A stretch of 64,000 bases of DNA. It comes from Brevibacillus sedimenti (lineage in GTDB: Bacteria > Bacillota > Bacilli > Brevibacillales > Brevibacillaceae). This document shows, piece after piece, positions 8,490-17,021 of this stretch; position 1 is the stretch's first letter; each line of letters begins with the position of its first letter. Where the stretch lies: NCBI RefSeq assembly GCF_020923495.1, contig NZ_CP064048.1, positions 397,501 through 461,500 on the forward strand, in the 5' to 3' direction. The notes beneath the pieces are model-generated. The model saw only the letters and a list, made by a program, of their open reading frames with translations. It was not told the origin of the DNA and made no database searches. The translations under genes were made by a program, and so were the position numbers.

Positions 8490-8533
8490 ACCCTCGCGGC
8501 ATCGCATGACCGTCATGCAATGCCCACGAGGGT
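8490..8533 (-). terminator. yutM intrinsic terminator
   Basis: ACCCTCG pairs with CGAGGGT, enclosing further near-complementary GGCAT/ATGCC and GCATGAC/GTCATGC helices. On the minus strand it is followed by TTTCTCTTTTT. Confidence 0.8.
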
Positions 8534-8554
8534 AGCGTCCTCTCGTCTGGCGTC

Positions 8555-8914
8555 TTACTCGTCACACTTCTCCGGCTTGCCCTCGGCCAGCGCCGTTCGG
8601 AACGACGCGCCGCAGCCGCAGGAGGCGACCGCATTGGGGTTGTCGATGGAGAACCCGCCGCCCATCAGCGATTCCTTGTAGTCGATTCGCGTGCCTTCAA
8701 TGTATAGATAGCTGTCCTTGTCGACAACAATCTTGATGCCATCCTGTTCGAAGGTGTGGTCACCTTCCTTCATTTCCTGATCCCAGCCCATTCCATAGGT
8801 AAAGCCGCTGCAACCGCCCGGACGGACGCCTACGCGCAGGAACAGGTTGGGCTTGTTTTCCGCAGCCAGCATCTCCTTTACCTTCCGACTGGCTTGTTCC
8901 GTCAATGTAATCAT
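8555..8914 (-). CDS. yutM: A-type Fe-S carrier protein (HesB/IscA family)
   Basis: At 119 residues this is a full-length A-type carrier, which delivers iron-sulfur clusters to apo-proteins. The three conserved cysteines are present: PGGCSGFTYG near residue 33 and SCGCGASF near 99-101. The ATG at 8914 follows AAAGGAGGGTAACGAG. The protein is closest in pattern to B. subtilis YutM (ErpA-like). With YuzB, YuzD and YutI it forms a loose Fe-S group, as in B. subtilis. Confidence 0.92.
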   Translation of the reverse strand: MITLTEQASRKVKEMLAAENKPNLFLRVGVRPGGCSGFTYGMGWDQEMKEGDHTFEQDGIKIVVDKDSYLYIEGTRIDYKESLMGGGFSIDNPNAVASCGCGASFRTALAEGKPEKCDE

Positions 8915-9111
8915 CTCGTTACCCTCCTTTACCGGCGGTTTCCATTCCATGCTTGCACCACGCAAACGCCGTGTTCCTGATAACAGGGTGCCGCTTTCTG
9001 CTTTCAGTATACAAAAGGAAGCCGCGTTTTCTCAAGGCTGCCCTGCACTTCGGGCGCCTGCCCCTTCCCCCTGCAACACGCAGCGAAACAAAAAAAGAGG
9101 GATGCCCCCCT

Positions 9112-9333
9112 TTATGCAAAATGCGCTTTGTTTTCCAACAAGAAAACGCGATACGGTTTTGACTTCTTCACTACCTTAGACAGACTATGATCCAATTGGT
9201 TTAGTTCGTTGTGAAGTTGATCAATCTGCTTACTGTATGCCAGAACATCAGGATGATCCAACCCAAACTCTAACCCCATTTTCACCATATCCTGTCGAAG
9301 GAGTTCGATTTTTTCTAGTACCATATCTCGCAT
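9112..9333 (-). CDS. Spo0E-like aspartyl-phosphate phosphatase
   Basis: This 73-residue, two-helix protein carries the Spo0E-family pattern: IELLRQDMV, GLDHPDVLAYSKQIDQLHN with the SxxxD core near residues 34-38. Family members dephosphorylate Spo0A~P and so delay sporulation. GAGGAGGAGC precedes the ATG at 9333. The basic C-terminal tail (VVKKSKPYRVF) goes beyond the core. Confidence 0.85.
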   Translation of the reverse strand: MRDMVLEKIELLRQDMVKMGLEFGLDHPDVLAYSKQIDQLHNELNQLDHSLSKVVKKSKPYRVFLLENKAHFA

Positions 9334-9506
9334 TGCTGAAGCTCCTCCTCAAGATGGATAAGGCGTACAAGCCTTCGTTCCACTTCCATTTTACAGGAAC
9401 CACAGCCATAAGGCAATCAAAATTTCCTTATATAACCAAGAATATGCAGGGTTTTTGGTGAAATTTGCAAAAATTTTACAGTACGTGCGTTGCTAAACTT
9501 CTGATA

Positions 9507-9535
9507 TTGTTCCACCTTCCCAAGAGGTTTATAAT
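9507..9535 (+). promoter_or_regulatory. mqnE promoter
   Basis: TTGTTC and TATAAT (9530-9535) are separated by 17 bases, 91 bases upstream of the mqnE start. The rest of 9334-9506 is AT-rich with no gene. Confidence 0.65.
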
Positions 9536-9565
9536 ATAGATGCTTTTGTGAACGATTGACGGATC

Positions 9566-9590
9566 TGCCCTGATCATTCGCATCAGGGCA
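9566..9590 (+). promoter_or_regulatory. hairpin in the mqnE leader
   Basis: TGCCCTGAT pairs perfectly with ATCAGGGCA around CATTCGC, about 36 bases before the mqnE start codon. There is no T-run, so it is not an intrinsic terminator. It could affect mRNA stability or translation. Confidence 0.5.
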
Positions 9591-9626
9591 ACGGACCGGA
9601 CGAAATCTGAGAAGGGAAGTGTTCGG

Positions 9627-10730
9627 ATGGCGCTTGATACGTTAACCATCCAAGACCCAGCGCTGGCCGGTGTGTCGGAAAAAGTCATTCGCGGCGAGCG
9701 GCTTACACTGGAAGACGGCCTGACGCTGTTCAACTCAAACGATCTGCTGACCATCGGCCAACTGGCCAACCTGGTCAATCAGCGAAAAAACGGGAATAAC
9801 GTCTATTTTATTCAAAACATGTACATCAACCCGACCAACGTTTGTGAGGCGCACTGCAGGTTCTGCGGTTTCCGTCGAGATCTCGGGGAAGACGGCGCAT
9901 ACACGATGAGCATGGACGAACTGCTCCACTACGTCGGCACGCGGTATCGCGAAGGCATCCGCGAGTTCCACATCGTCGGCGGCCACAATCCGCATGTGCC
10001 GTTTGACTATTACGTAGACACGATCCGCACCCTGAAAAAGGCGTACCCGCACGTGACGATCAAAGCGTATACCGGCGCAGAGATTGAATTCTTTTCCCGC
10101 CTCTCCGGCCTGTCCATCAAGGAAGTGCTGCAGGAACTGATGAAAGCGGGCCTGGAAACCCTGACCGGGGGCGGCGCGGAAATCCTGACGGAGCGGTACC
10201 GCATGAAGATGAGCCCGGAAAAGGCCAGCACGGACATGTACCTTGAAGTGCACCGCACGGCTCATCAGCTTGGCCTGAAGACCCACACCACGATGCTGTA
10301 CGGCTCCATCGAGACGCTGGAGGAGCGCCTGATCCACATGATCCGCCTGCGCGAACTGCAGGACGAGACCAACGGCTTTTTGGTGTTCATCCCGCTGGCG
10401 GTGCAGCCGATCAAGGCAACGGCCGGCATCAAGCGGCGCAACTCGGCGATTGACGACCTGAAGACGATGGCCATCAGCCGCCTGATGATGGACAACTTCC
10501 AGCATATCAAGGCGTACTTTATCAACATCGGCACGCAGTTGACGCAGGTGTCCCTGACCATGGGGATGTCCGACGTGCACGGCACGCTGATCGAAGAGCG
10601 CATCAGCCACTCCGCCGGCGCGCTGACCCAACAAGCCCTCACCGTCGACGAACTGGTCTGGCTGATCAAGGGAGCCGGCAAACGCGCACTGGAACGGGAC
10701 ACGTTCTACAACGTCATCAAGGAACACTAA
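9627..10730 (+). CDS. mqnE: aminodeoxyfutalosine synthase (radical SAM)
   Basis: This 367-residue enzyme has the radical-SAM cluster motif CEAHCRFCGF near residues 72-81 and NPTNVCEAHC just before it. HIVGGHNPHVPFDYY and AYTGAEIEFF are characteristic of MqnE/CofH-like enzymes. MqnE joins SAM to 3-[(1-carboxyvinyl)oxy]benzoate in the futalosine route to menaquinone. The ATG at 9627 has GAAGGGAAG upstream. No other mqn gene is in the window, so the rest of the pathway must be elsewhere. CofH-like or MqnC assignment is less likely given the TGAEIEFF and LVFIPLAVQP motifs. Confidence 0.85.
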   Translation: MALDTLTIQDPALAGVSEKVIRGERLTLEDGLTLFNSNDLLTIGQLANLVNQRKNGNNVYFIQNMYINPTNVCEAHCRFCGFRRDLGEDGAYTMSMDELLHYVGTRYREGIREFHIVGGHNPHVPFDYYVDTIRTLKKAYPHVTIKAYTGAEIEFFSRLSGLSIKEVLQELMKAGLETLTGGGAEILTERYRMKMSPEKASTDMYLEVHRTAHQLGLKTHTTMLYGSIETLEERLIHMIRLRELQDETNGFLVFIPLAVQPIKATAGIKRRNSAIDDLKTMAISRLMMDNFQHIKAYFINIGTQLTQVSLTMGMSDVHGTLIEERISHSAGALTQQALTVDELVWLIKGAGKRALERDTFYNVIKEH

Positions 10731-10770
10731 AAACCAGCCGCGCGGCACGACATGCCGTCACCCTCACTGC

Positions 10771-10806
10771 AAGCTGACGCCTCTCTTACGGGCGTCAGCT
10801 TGTTTT
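10771..10806 (+). terminator. mqnE intrinsic terminator
   Basis: AAGCTGACGCC pairs with GGGCGTCAGCTT, followed by a short T-run, 40 bases after the mqnE stop. Confidence 0.85.
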
Positions 10807-10887
10807 GTATTGCCCCGCTTCGGATGGTCGTTCCGGAGGGTTCGCCGATCACGTTCAGGTTCGTCTGCATTCGAATTCAACAAAAAA

Positions 10888-10914
10888 GGGCACGCCGATC
10901 ATTCAGCCGTGCCC
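10888..10914 (-). terminator. yuzB intrinsic terminator
   Basis: GGGCACG pairs with CGTGCCC; the minus strand continues into TTTTTTG. It lies 18 bases beyond the yuzB stop. Confidence 0.85.
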
Positions 10915-10931
10915 TCTTCATCTCCCTGTCG

Positions 10932-11189
10932 CTAAAACGGGAATCCGTCATCCTCTTTGTCTTCCTGCAGCTTTTTTTTGATGGCCGCCAGCAGCTCCTC
11001 TGCGGTAGCCGCCTGGACCAGCTCGCCGTTCACCAGCGCAAACGGCTGCATGTAGCATTCGCCGCAATAGCCGAGGCAGCCGTACTCCAGCACGTCCACA
11101 TCCAGCTCGGGATCGTGTTCCAGCGCCTCCATCACGTGCTTTGTATAGGAAGAGACGTTGCTCGCGCAAAATTCAACTAATGGCTTCAT
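10932..11189 (-). CDS. yuzB: YuzB/DUF1450 small Cys-rich protein
   Basis: This 85-residue protein has the DUF1450 pattern: FCASN near residue 8 and CLGYCGECYMQPFALVNGE near 38-56, a CxxxCxxC set on a thioredoxin-like 2Fe-2S ferredoxin-type frame. Function is unknown, but it is consistently next to Fe-S genes. It is minus-strand and divergent from yutJ, as expected from the B. subtilis order. Confidence 0.88.
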   Translation of the reverse strand: MKPLVEFCASNVSSYTKHVMEALEHDPELDVDVLEYGCLGYCGECYMQPFALVNGELVQAATAEELLAAIKKKLQEDKEDDGFPF

Positions 11190-11416
11190 CTACTTTTTCA
11201 CCTGCCGTCAACATGGACTGTTCTCGCCAGCGAGGCCGTAAGACCCTTCCCCTATCATAGCAAACCAAGTCCTGTTGGCAACTGGTTTTCCCCTTGGCAG
11301 GTGCAGTTATCCGCGAATGGACGGGGAAAAAGATTCTGCTTGCAATTTGCGCAAAAGAGACTAACAATAGAATGGGTGCTGTAAAATAACGGACTGAAGA
11401 AAGGACTAGACCTTCT

Positions 11417-12484
11417 ATGAAACGACTTGTGATCCTTGGCGGAGGGTACGGGGGTCTGCGGATTATCGAGCGGGTCCTGTCCCCGGATTTACCTGACAAT
11501 GTCTTTGTGACACTTGTGGACCGGATGCCGTTTCACGGCTTGAAAACGGAGTATTATGCCCTCGCGGCGGGAACGGAACCGGAAAAAGCCGTGCGCGTCC
11601 CGTTTCCAAGCGATCCTCGTTTGACGATCAAATTCGGGGAGGTAACCGGCGTAAACATGGACGAGCGGATCGTCACATTCGCAAACGGCGACACCCTCGC
11701 CTACGACTGGCTGGTTATCGCGCTCGGATGTGAAGACCGTTATCATGATATCCCGGGAGCGGAACAATATACCCACTCGATTCAAACCATGAACGCGACC
11801 CGCAACACGTACACAGCCATCAACAACCTGGGCCCGTACGGTACAGTGACGATCATCGGCGGAGGGTTGAGCGGCGTAGAGCTGGCCTCCGAACTGCGGG
11901 AAAGCCGCCCGGACCTGAACATTCGCATTGTGGACCGCGGTCCGAGCATTCTCAGCCCGTTCCCGAAAAAACTGCAGCAGTACGCCTCCCAGTGGTTTAT
12001 TGAACACGATGTGCAGTTGGTCTCCATGGCCAGCGTGACCCGCGTCGAGCCGGGGGTGGTCTACAACCACAACGAGCCGGTGGAAACCGACGTCACCGTC
12101 TGGACGGCCGGAATCCAGGCCAGCCGCATCGTGCGCGCTCTGCCGATCGAGAAGGACAACATCGGCCGTGCCAAGCTGAACCAGTATCACCAAATCCCCG
12201 AATATCCCAACGTGTACGTGGTGGGCGACTGTGCCAGCCTGCCCATCGCCCCGAGTGCCCAATCGGCGGAACTGCAGGGTGAACAAATCGCCATGATGCT
12301 GAAAAAGGACATCAAGGGCGAAGAATATCCCGCTTCCCTGCCGGACATCAAGCACAAGGGATTTCTCGGCTCGCTGGGCAAAAAGGAAGGCTTTGGCGTG
12401 ATGGGCAAAGTCTCCCTGGTCGGCCAAATGCCCCGCGTGATGAAGAGCGGCGTGCTGTGGATGTACAAAAAGCATCTCGGATAA
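11417..12484 (+). CDS. yutJ: NDH-2-like FAD/NAD(P)-dependent oxidoreductase
   Basis: This 355-residue protein has the FAD motif LVILGGGYGGLRI at residues 3-15, NAD site VTIIGGGLSGVELASEL near 140 and VYVVGDCASLP near 270. It is shorter than YumB and lacks a clear C-terminal amphipathic membrane anchor, so its quinone reduction activity is uncertain. It matches B. subtilis YutJ in size and position. The ATG at 11417 is preceded by a modest GAAAGGA site. Its terminator is split by the IS element that follows. Confidence 0.85.
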   Translation: MKRLVILGGGYGGLRIIERVLSPDLPDNVFVTLVDRMPFHGLKTEYYALAAGTEPEKAVRVPFPSDPRLTIKFGEVTGVNMDERIVTFANGDTLAYDWLVIALGCEDRYHDIPGAEQYTHSIQTMNATRNTYTAINNLGPYGTVTIIGGGLSGVELASELRESRPDLNIRIVDRGPSILSPFPKKLQQYASQWFIEHDVQLVSMASVTRVEPGVVYNHNEPVETDVTVWTAGIQASRIVRALPIEKDNIGRAKLNQYHQIPEYPNVYVVGDCASLPIAPSAQSAELQGEQIAMMLKKDIKGEEYPASLPDIKHKGFLGSLGKKEGFGVMGKVSLVGQMPRVMKSGVLWMYKKHLG

Positions 12485-12502
12485 TGCGCAGCAAGATGAA
12501 CA

Positions 12503-12520
12503 AAAAGCCTTTCGGTATCT
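12503..12520 (+). terminator. left arm of yutJ terminator split by an IS
   Basis: AAAAGCCTTTCGG followed by TATCT would pair with CCGAAAGGCTTTT at 13805-13817 if the IS were absent, giving a 13-bp stem with a 7-base loop. The IS separates the arms by about 1.28 kb. Confidence 0.8.
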
Positions 12521-12564
12521 TGGTCAAGACCCCATTTTGTAGACACTTAAAAAACCCCCGGCCG

Positions 12565-13464
12565 TTAGGCCGCATGCTGACGCCTGTACTCGACTGGCGT
12601 CAGCTTATTTAATTTGATTTGCAAACGCTCTTCATTGTAAAAACGAATGTACTCCTCAATTCGTCTTTGCGCTTCATCCAGACTTCGAATATCATAAGGA
12701 TAGAGAGCTTCTGCCTTTAAGTGCGAGAAGAAACTCTCCATAGGGGAATTGTCTAAACAATTGCCCCTTCGCGACATGCTGATTCGGGCGTCAACCTTTT
12801 GCAGCATGTCGTGGTATGCGTGGGACGTGTACTGGGAGCCTTGATCGCTGTGTACGATCAGTCCAGTCACGTCCTTATGCTTTTCAAATGCTTTCCGAAA
12901 CGTCTCCAGGACAAGGGCATTGTCATTGTGTAAGCTCACATGGTGCGCCACGATTTCGTTGTGAAACAAGTCTTTAATCGCTGATAAGAAGATACGTTGA
13001 TCTCCTACACGAAACTGGGTAACATCGGTGACCCACTTCTGGTTTGGTTTCTCGGCTGTGAAGTCACGCTTCAACAGATTTTCGGCAACACGACCATCAG
13101 ATTCAGCCGCTCGATACGTGCTCCGATACGCTCGCTTGCCACGAATAATGGCTTTCAGCCCAAGAATTTGCATGAGTCGTAACACCTTCTTATGATTCAC
13201 AACCTTGCCGTATTGACGAAAGAGTTCCGCTTGAATTCTTCGATACCCATATATTCCTTTTCGTTCATCATAGATGGTTTGAATCTGCTGTTTCAGTTCT
13301 CCGTCTCTATCCCACTCCTTCTGTGCAAGATACCGATAATACCCACTCCTCGATACACCAAGAAGTTTGGAGAGTTCGGTAATCGGGTACAACGCTGCGA
13401 CATTCTCCATCACACGATACTTTTTTCTTACACCTCCCGCATCCAGATTTCCAAACACTTTTTT
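12565..13464 (-). CDS. IS150-type transposase OrfB (DDE catalytic part)
   Basis: This reading frame carries the integrase core with the DDE triad: WVTDVTQF, IVHSDQGSQY and SPMESFFSHLK. Upstream, IYGYRRIQAEL is the usual HTH_21 segment. The frame is open to 13584 but probably has no start of its own. Ribosomes shift -1 from orfA at AAAAAAG (13458-13464) to make the OrfAB fusion, so I give the shift point as the 5' boundary. Confidence 0.88.
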   Translation of the reverse strand, partial: KKVFGNLDAGGVRKKYRVMENVAALYPITELSKLLGVSRSGYYRYLAQKEWDRDGELKQQIQTIYDERKGIYGYRRIQAELFRQYGKVVNHKKVLRLMQILGLKAIIRGKRAYRSTYRAAESDGRVAENLLKRDFTAEKPNQKWVTDVTQFRVGDQRIFLSAIKDLFHNEIVAHHVSLHNDNALVLETFRKAFEKHKDVTGLIVHSDQGSQYTSHAYHDMLQKVDARISMSRRGNCLDNSPMESFFSHLKAEALYPYDIRSLDEAQRRIEEYIRFYNEERLQIKLNKLTPVEYRRQHAA

Positions 13465-13724
13465 AGAATTTCGTTCTCCCGTTTCAATTTTTTCACATGT
13501 CGATCTTGATCGATGTACGCTGTACGTCGTCCACGCTGATCCAAAAGACCGAACTCCCCAAGTTGTTTGTATTTCCGCATCCACTTTTTTACTCGATCCT
13601 TATCCTGGATTTCTAAATGCTCAGTGATCTGTCTGTATGTCCACTTCTCCTCTACATGCAATCGTATTGCCTCCATTTTCAACGACAAAGGATAATGCTT
13701 GAACTTTTGACCTTTGATAGCCAT
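13428..13724 (-). CDS. IS150-type transposase OrfA (HTH and leucine zipper)
   Basis: This 98-residue protein has a helix-turn-helix (KMEAIRLHVEEKWTYRQITEHL) and a C-terminal coiled coil (HVKKLKRENEILKK). It ends shortly after the A6G slippery site at 13458-13464, the standard IS150 -1 frameshift arrangement. I take MAIKGQK at 13724 as the start, because the preceding 17 residues run into the terminal repeat. Confidence 0.85.
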   Translation of the reverse strand: MAIKGQKFKHYPLSLKMEAIRLHVEEKWTYRQITEHLEIQDKDRVKKWMRKYKQLGEFGLLDQRGRRTAYIDQDRHVKKLKRENEILKKCLEIWMREV

Positions 13725-13831
13725 AAAAAATTCACCCCTTAAAGTAACATCGGTTTTCCCAAGGGGTTTTTCCAATGTCTACTTTAAGGGGTGCACTCTA
13801 TCTCGCCGAAAGGCTTTTCCCTTAAATGCCG

Positions 13832-14173
13832 TTATCGCTTTTGCACGCGCAGGACAGGAATCTTCTTTAGCTCGTAAGTTCCCTCCAGGATGCCGTCGTG
13901 AATCACGTTCAGCTTGAGCAGACTGGCGATTTTTCCGGCGTCCGCCCGGGACATCAGCCGCCACAGCGATGGATCGGGCAGAGCGTTGTAAACCCGCTCA
14001 TCGTAGTACTCCCGCCGCTCCTGATAGTGGATGGTCAGCTTGTACGCCCCTGCTTCGGCGCCTCCGCTATCCGCATATTCTGCCAACAGTTTCTGCCTCA
14101 GGTCGTTCAGCTCTTCCTCGATTTTCTTTTGTGCCTCTTTCAGCTCGTAATAGCGAGCCAACTGCTGTTCCAT
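13832..14173 (-). CDS. uncharacterised coiled-coil protein
   Basis: The 113-residue protein starts with a heptad region (YYELKEAQKKIEEELNDLRQ), then a small beta-rich domain (YKLTIHYQERREYYDERVYNAL, LKKIPVLRVQKR at the end). The layout resembles small phage or plasmid host-associated proteins, but I recognise no family. The gene is convergent with yutJ and shares its terminator, so it predates the IS insertion. Start ATG at 14173 follows GGAGGGGCC. Confidence 0.65.
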   Translation of the reverse strand: MEQQLARYYELKEAQKKIEEELNDLRQKLLAEYADSGGAEAGAYKLTIHYQERREYYDERVYNALPDPSLWRLMSRADAGKIASLLKLNVIHDGILEGTYELKKIPVLRVQKR

Positions 14174-14385
14174 GCAGGGCCCCTCCTCGATTACGGTTTT
14201 TCCTCTGGATGTATATGAATCGGGTGGGACAGGTAGAACTCACGTCCTGGGAGGCAGCAGCATAATTTTAGAAAATTACGAAAACAATTTTGTTCATTTG
14301 CAATGAAGCGACACATGCAATAGGTGGCGACAAGGATTATGCCAGTATCTTGCTTCTTCCGTGCGACACCCCGCATACAAACGAA

Positions 14386-14411
14386 AACGAGCGGGATTGC
14401 TCCCGCCCGTT
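14386..14411 (-). terminator. yuzD intrinsic terminator
   Basis: On the minus strand AACGGGCGGGA pairs with TCCCGCTCGTT around GCAA, then TTCG. The stem overlaps the end of the yuzD coding region. The 14174-14385 stretch shows no gene. Confidence 0.6.
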
Positions 14412-14412
14412 C

Positions 14413-14739
14413 TTACTTTGCCTCGTCGAGCGGGGGTACCCCCAGCTCTTCCAACTTGGCGTATATATCTTTCAGTTTCGGATTTCCCTCACCGACAATT
14501 TCCCCGGAAATTACGACAAGCGGATACCACAAATCTTCTTCCACAATCCGTTTGGCCCAGCTTTTGTCATCTTCTGTCTCGGGTTGTTGAAAGTCCTTGT
14601 AGACGATTCGGACGCTGTCGTTTCCGTATTTGCGTGAGATAGCCGCCTGCAGCCATTCGGCCGTCTCCTTGGCCGACGGCAGGTTGACACAGCTCGCACA
14701 CAACTGCTCGGTACCGTAGACCTTGATTTCCACGCTCAT
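14413..14739 (-). CDS. yuzD: YuzD/DUF1462 thioredoxin-fold protein
   Basis: This 108-residue protein has an N-terminal IKVYGTEQLCASCVNLP, a CxxC at residues 14-17 placed as in glutaredoxin-like folds, followed by TAEWLQAAI and the DUF1462 segment YPLVVISGEIVGEGNP. It belongs to a Firmicutes family next to Fe-S genes and of unknown function. Its position before the mcc pair and yutI follows the B. subtilis neighbourhood. Confidence 0.85.
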   Translation of the reverse strand: MSVEIKVYGTEQLCASCVNLPSAKETAEWLQAAISRKYGNDSVRIVYKDFQQPETEDDKSWAKRIVEEDLWYPLVVISGEIVGEGNPKLKDIYAKLEELGVPPLDEAK

Positions 14740-14772
14740 CTGCCATGCCCCCTGCTGATCTTTCCTGTGTCT

Positions 14773-15906
14773 TTAGGAAAGAGCTTGTTCCAGGTCGTCA
14801 ATCAAATCCTGTACGTCTTCAATCCCTACTGAAATGCGGATCAAACCGTCCGTGATGCCCAATTGCGCCCGCCGCTCGGCCGGAATGGAGGCGTGGGTCA
14901 TGCGGGCCGGGACGCTGATCAGGCTTTCCACCGCCCCCAGCGATTCCGCCAGCGTAAAGTATTTCACCTTGGCGAGCACTTCGTCTGCTCGTTCGGCGCT
15001 TCCGACGTCAAAGGAGATCATGCCGCCGAAGCCGCGCGCCTGCTTTTTCGCCAGCTCGTGGTTGGGGTGGCTGGGCAGGCCGGGGTAGATGACGCGTTTG
15101 ATGTCGTTCCGCTCGGCCAGCCAGTTGGCCAGTGTCCGCGCGTTTTGCTCGTGCTCTTCCATGCGTACGCCCAGCGTCTTCATCCCGCGCAGCAGCAGCC
15201 AGGAATCCTGCGGCCCGAGGATGCCGCCGATCGCGTTTTGCAGGAAGTGCAGCTCTTCGCCCACCTTGGCGTCTTTGGCCACGACCAGGCCGGCCACCAC
15301 GTCACTGTGTCCGCCCAGGTACTTGGTGGCGCTGTGGTAGACGATGTCGGCGCCCAGTTCAAGCGGATTTTGCCAGTACGGGGTCATGAACGTGTTGTCC
15401 ACCAGCAGCAGGATGTTGTTCGCTTTGGCGATCGCCGACAGAGCGGCAATGTCGCTTACTTTTAACAGCGGGTTGGTCGGTGTTTCCATGATGATCGCCT
15501 TGGTTTCCGGGCGAATGGCCGCTTCCACTGCAGCCGTATTGCTCGTATCCACGTAGGTGGCATCCAGTCCCAGGCGGGAAAAGACGCGGGTAATCACCCG
15601 GTACGTGCCGCCGTATACGTCGTCGCCCACCACCAGATGATCTCCTTTGGAGAACAGGGAGAGTACCGTGGACAGAGCGGCCATGCCGGAGCCAAATGCC
15701 AGGCCGCGCGCCCCGCCTTCCAGCTCCGCGATGTAGGTTTCCAGCGCGTGGCGAGTCGGGTTGCCCGTGCGGGAGTACTCATAGCCCTTGTGCTTGCCGA
15801 CTGCTTCCTGCTTGTATGTGCTGACTTGATAAATCGGAACAGAAACGGCTCCCGTATGGGGATCTCCCTCAATTCCTCCGTGGATCAGGCGTGTTTTGAT
15901 CCGCAT
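14773..15906 (-). CDS. mccB: cystathionine gamma-lyase / homocysteine gamma-lyase
   Basis: This 377-residue PLP enzyme of the Cys/Met metabolism family has the Schiff-base lysine in HSATKYLGGHSDVV near residue 195 and the N-terminal EYSRTGNPTRHALE. It cleaves cystathionine to cysteine, 2-oxobutyrate and ammonia. It starts one base after the mccA stop; AAGGAGGAG lies inside the mccA end. Close metB/metC relatives share the fold, but pairing with MccA argues for the reverse transsulfuration role. Confidence 0.88.
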   Translation of the reverse strand: MRIKTRLIHGGIEGDPHTGAVSVPIYQVSTYKQEAVGKHKGYEYSRTGNPTRHALETYIAELEGGARGLAFGSGMAALSTVLSLFSKGDHLVVGDDVYGGTYRVITRVFSRLGLDATYVDTSNTAAVEAAIRPETKAIIMETPTNPLLKVSDIAALSAIAKANNILLLVDNTFMTPYWQNPLELGADIVYHSATKYLGGHSDVVAGLVVAKDAKVGEELHFLQNAIGGILGPQDSWLLLRGMKTLGVRMEEHEQNARTLANWLAERNDIKRVIYPGLPSHPNHELAKKQARGFGGMISFDVGSAERADEVLAKVKYFTLAESLGAVESLISVPARMTHASIPAERRAQLGITDGLIRISVGIEDVQDLIDDLEQALS

Positions 15907-15907
15907 C

Positions 15908-16831
15908 TTATACTCCTCCTTGGTAGATTTTTTTGCTCAGATAACGCTCGCTGCCGTCGGCAAACAAGGTGACGATGTTGGTTCCCGGCTTGGCTTCCCG
16001 CGCTTCCCGCAGTGCAGCCGCCATCGCCGCACCCGCCGAACTGCCCACCAGCAGTCCCTCTTTGGCGGCCAACTGTTTGACCATCTCAAAAGCGTCCACA
16101 TCCAGGATGGTGTGGATGGCGTCAAAGTAGCTCGTGTCCATAAACGGCGGCAAAAACTCCATCCCGATTCCTTCCGTCTTGTGCGGACCGGGTTCGCCGC
16201 CGTTCAAAATGGAGCCTTCCGGTTCGACAATGACGGTTTTGATGGACGGCTTTTGTTCTTTCAGGTAGCGGGCTACCCCCATGAAGGTGCCGCCAGAGCC
16301 GGCCCCCGCCACAAACACGTCCACTTTCCCATCCATTTGTTTCCAGATTTCCGGTCCCGTCGTTTTGTAATGAGCTGCCGGGTTGGCCGGATTGGCAAAC
16401 TGTTGGGGTACGAATGCGCCGGGAATGGATGCCGCCAGTTCCTGTGCTTTGGCGATCGCTCCTTTCATGCCCAGTTCGGTCGGCGTATTCACCACTTCCG
16501 CACCCAGTGCGCGCATCAGTTCCTGCTTTTCTTCGGAAAACTTGGCCGGCACGCAGAAGATTACGCGATAGCCGGTACCGATCGCTGCCAGCGCCAGCCC
16601 GATTCCCGTGTTGCCGGCCGTCGGCTCGATAATCGTACCGCCCGGCTTCAGCTGCCCACTCTCTTCGGCGGCGCGGATCAGTTCCAGTCCCAAGCGGTCC
16701 TTGACGCTGCCGCCCGGGTTGAAATACTCCAGTTTCGCAAACAGTCGAACGCCTTCCGGCAGATCAAACTGTGTCAGTTCGACAATCGGCGTGTTGCCGA
16801 TCAGTTCCTTCACGTTACGGTATACGTTCAC
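15908..16831 (-). CDS. mccA: cystathionine beta-synthase (O-acetylserine-dependent, MccA type)
   Basis: This 307-residue PLP-dependent enzyme has the lysine in YFNPGGSVKDRLGLELI near residue 43, the TAGNTGIG loop near 70 and the GSGGTFMGVARYL phosphate-binding loop near 177. It is in the cysteine synthase family. Adjacency to mccB identifies it as MccA, which makes cystathionine from O-acetylserine and homocysteine. No AdoMet-binding CBS domain is present. In B. subtilis the pair is under CymR; I saw no obvious operator. Confidence 0.85.
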   Translation of the reverse strand: MNVYRNVKELIGNTPIVELTQFDLPEGVRLFAKLEYFNPGGSVKDRLGLELIRAAEESGQLKPGGTIIEPTAGNTGIGLALAAIGTGYRVIFCVPAKFSEEKQELMRALGAEVVNTPTELGMKGAIAKAQELAASIPGAFVPQQFANPANPAAHYKTTGPEIWKQMDGKVDVFVAGAGSGGTFMGVARYLKEQKPSIKTVIVEPEGSILNGGEPGPHKTEGIGMEFLPPFMDTSYFDAIHTILDVDAFEMVKQLAAKEGLLVGSSAGAAMAAALREAREAKPGTNIVTLFADGSERYLSKKIYQGGV

Positions 16832-17021
16832 GACACCGACCCCTTATCTTCTTGTTCCTTTTCGCTCCTCTATTATAACATGAGGCCAAGCGAAAAAGTC
16901 CATGCGGCACGCCGCCCGGGTTCACGATCCGCGGCAAAGTGCCACTTCGGGCGCACCGGTCATGGATTTATCGGCTCCAGGGGAGTATAATAGAGGGAGG
17001 TTGGAAAGGAGTGAAATTCCC

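Larger units (their letters stand above)
12521..13800. mobile_element. IS3-family (IS150-type) insertion sequence, 1280 bp
   Basis: The element contains overlapping orfA and orfB. The terminal inverted repeats share ACCCC and GTAGACA: left end TGGTCAAGACCCC, right end (complement) TAGAGTGCACCCC. A 3-bp direct repeat TCT lies at 12518-12520 and 13801-13803, as expected for IS150 relatives. Both reading frames look intact, so the copy may be active. Confidence 0.88.

Noticed and set aside
12541..12575. GGCCGTTAGGCC hairpin as a separate terminator
   Set aside because: It is inside the IS end downstream of orfB with a 4-bp stem; it belongs to the IS.
14191..14376. 61-residue minus-strand frame upstream of the coiled-coil gene
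   Set aside because: It is Cys-rich with no ribosome site or family signal and covers a probable promoter region.
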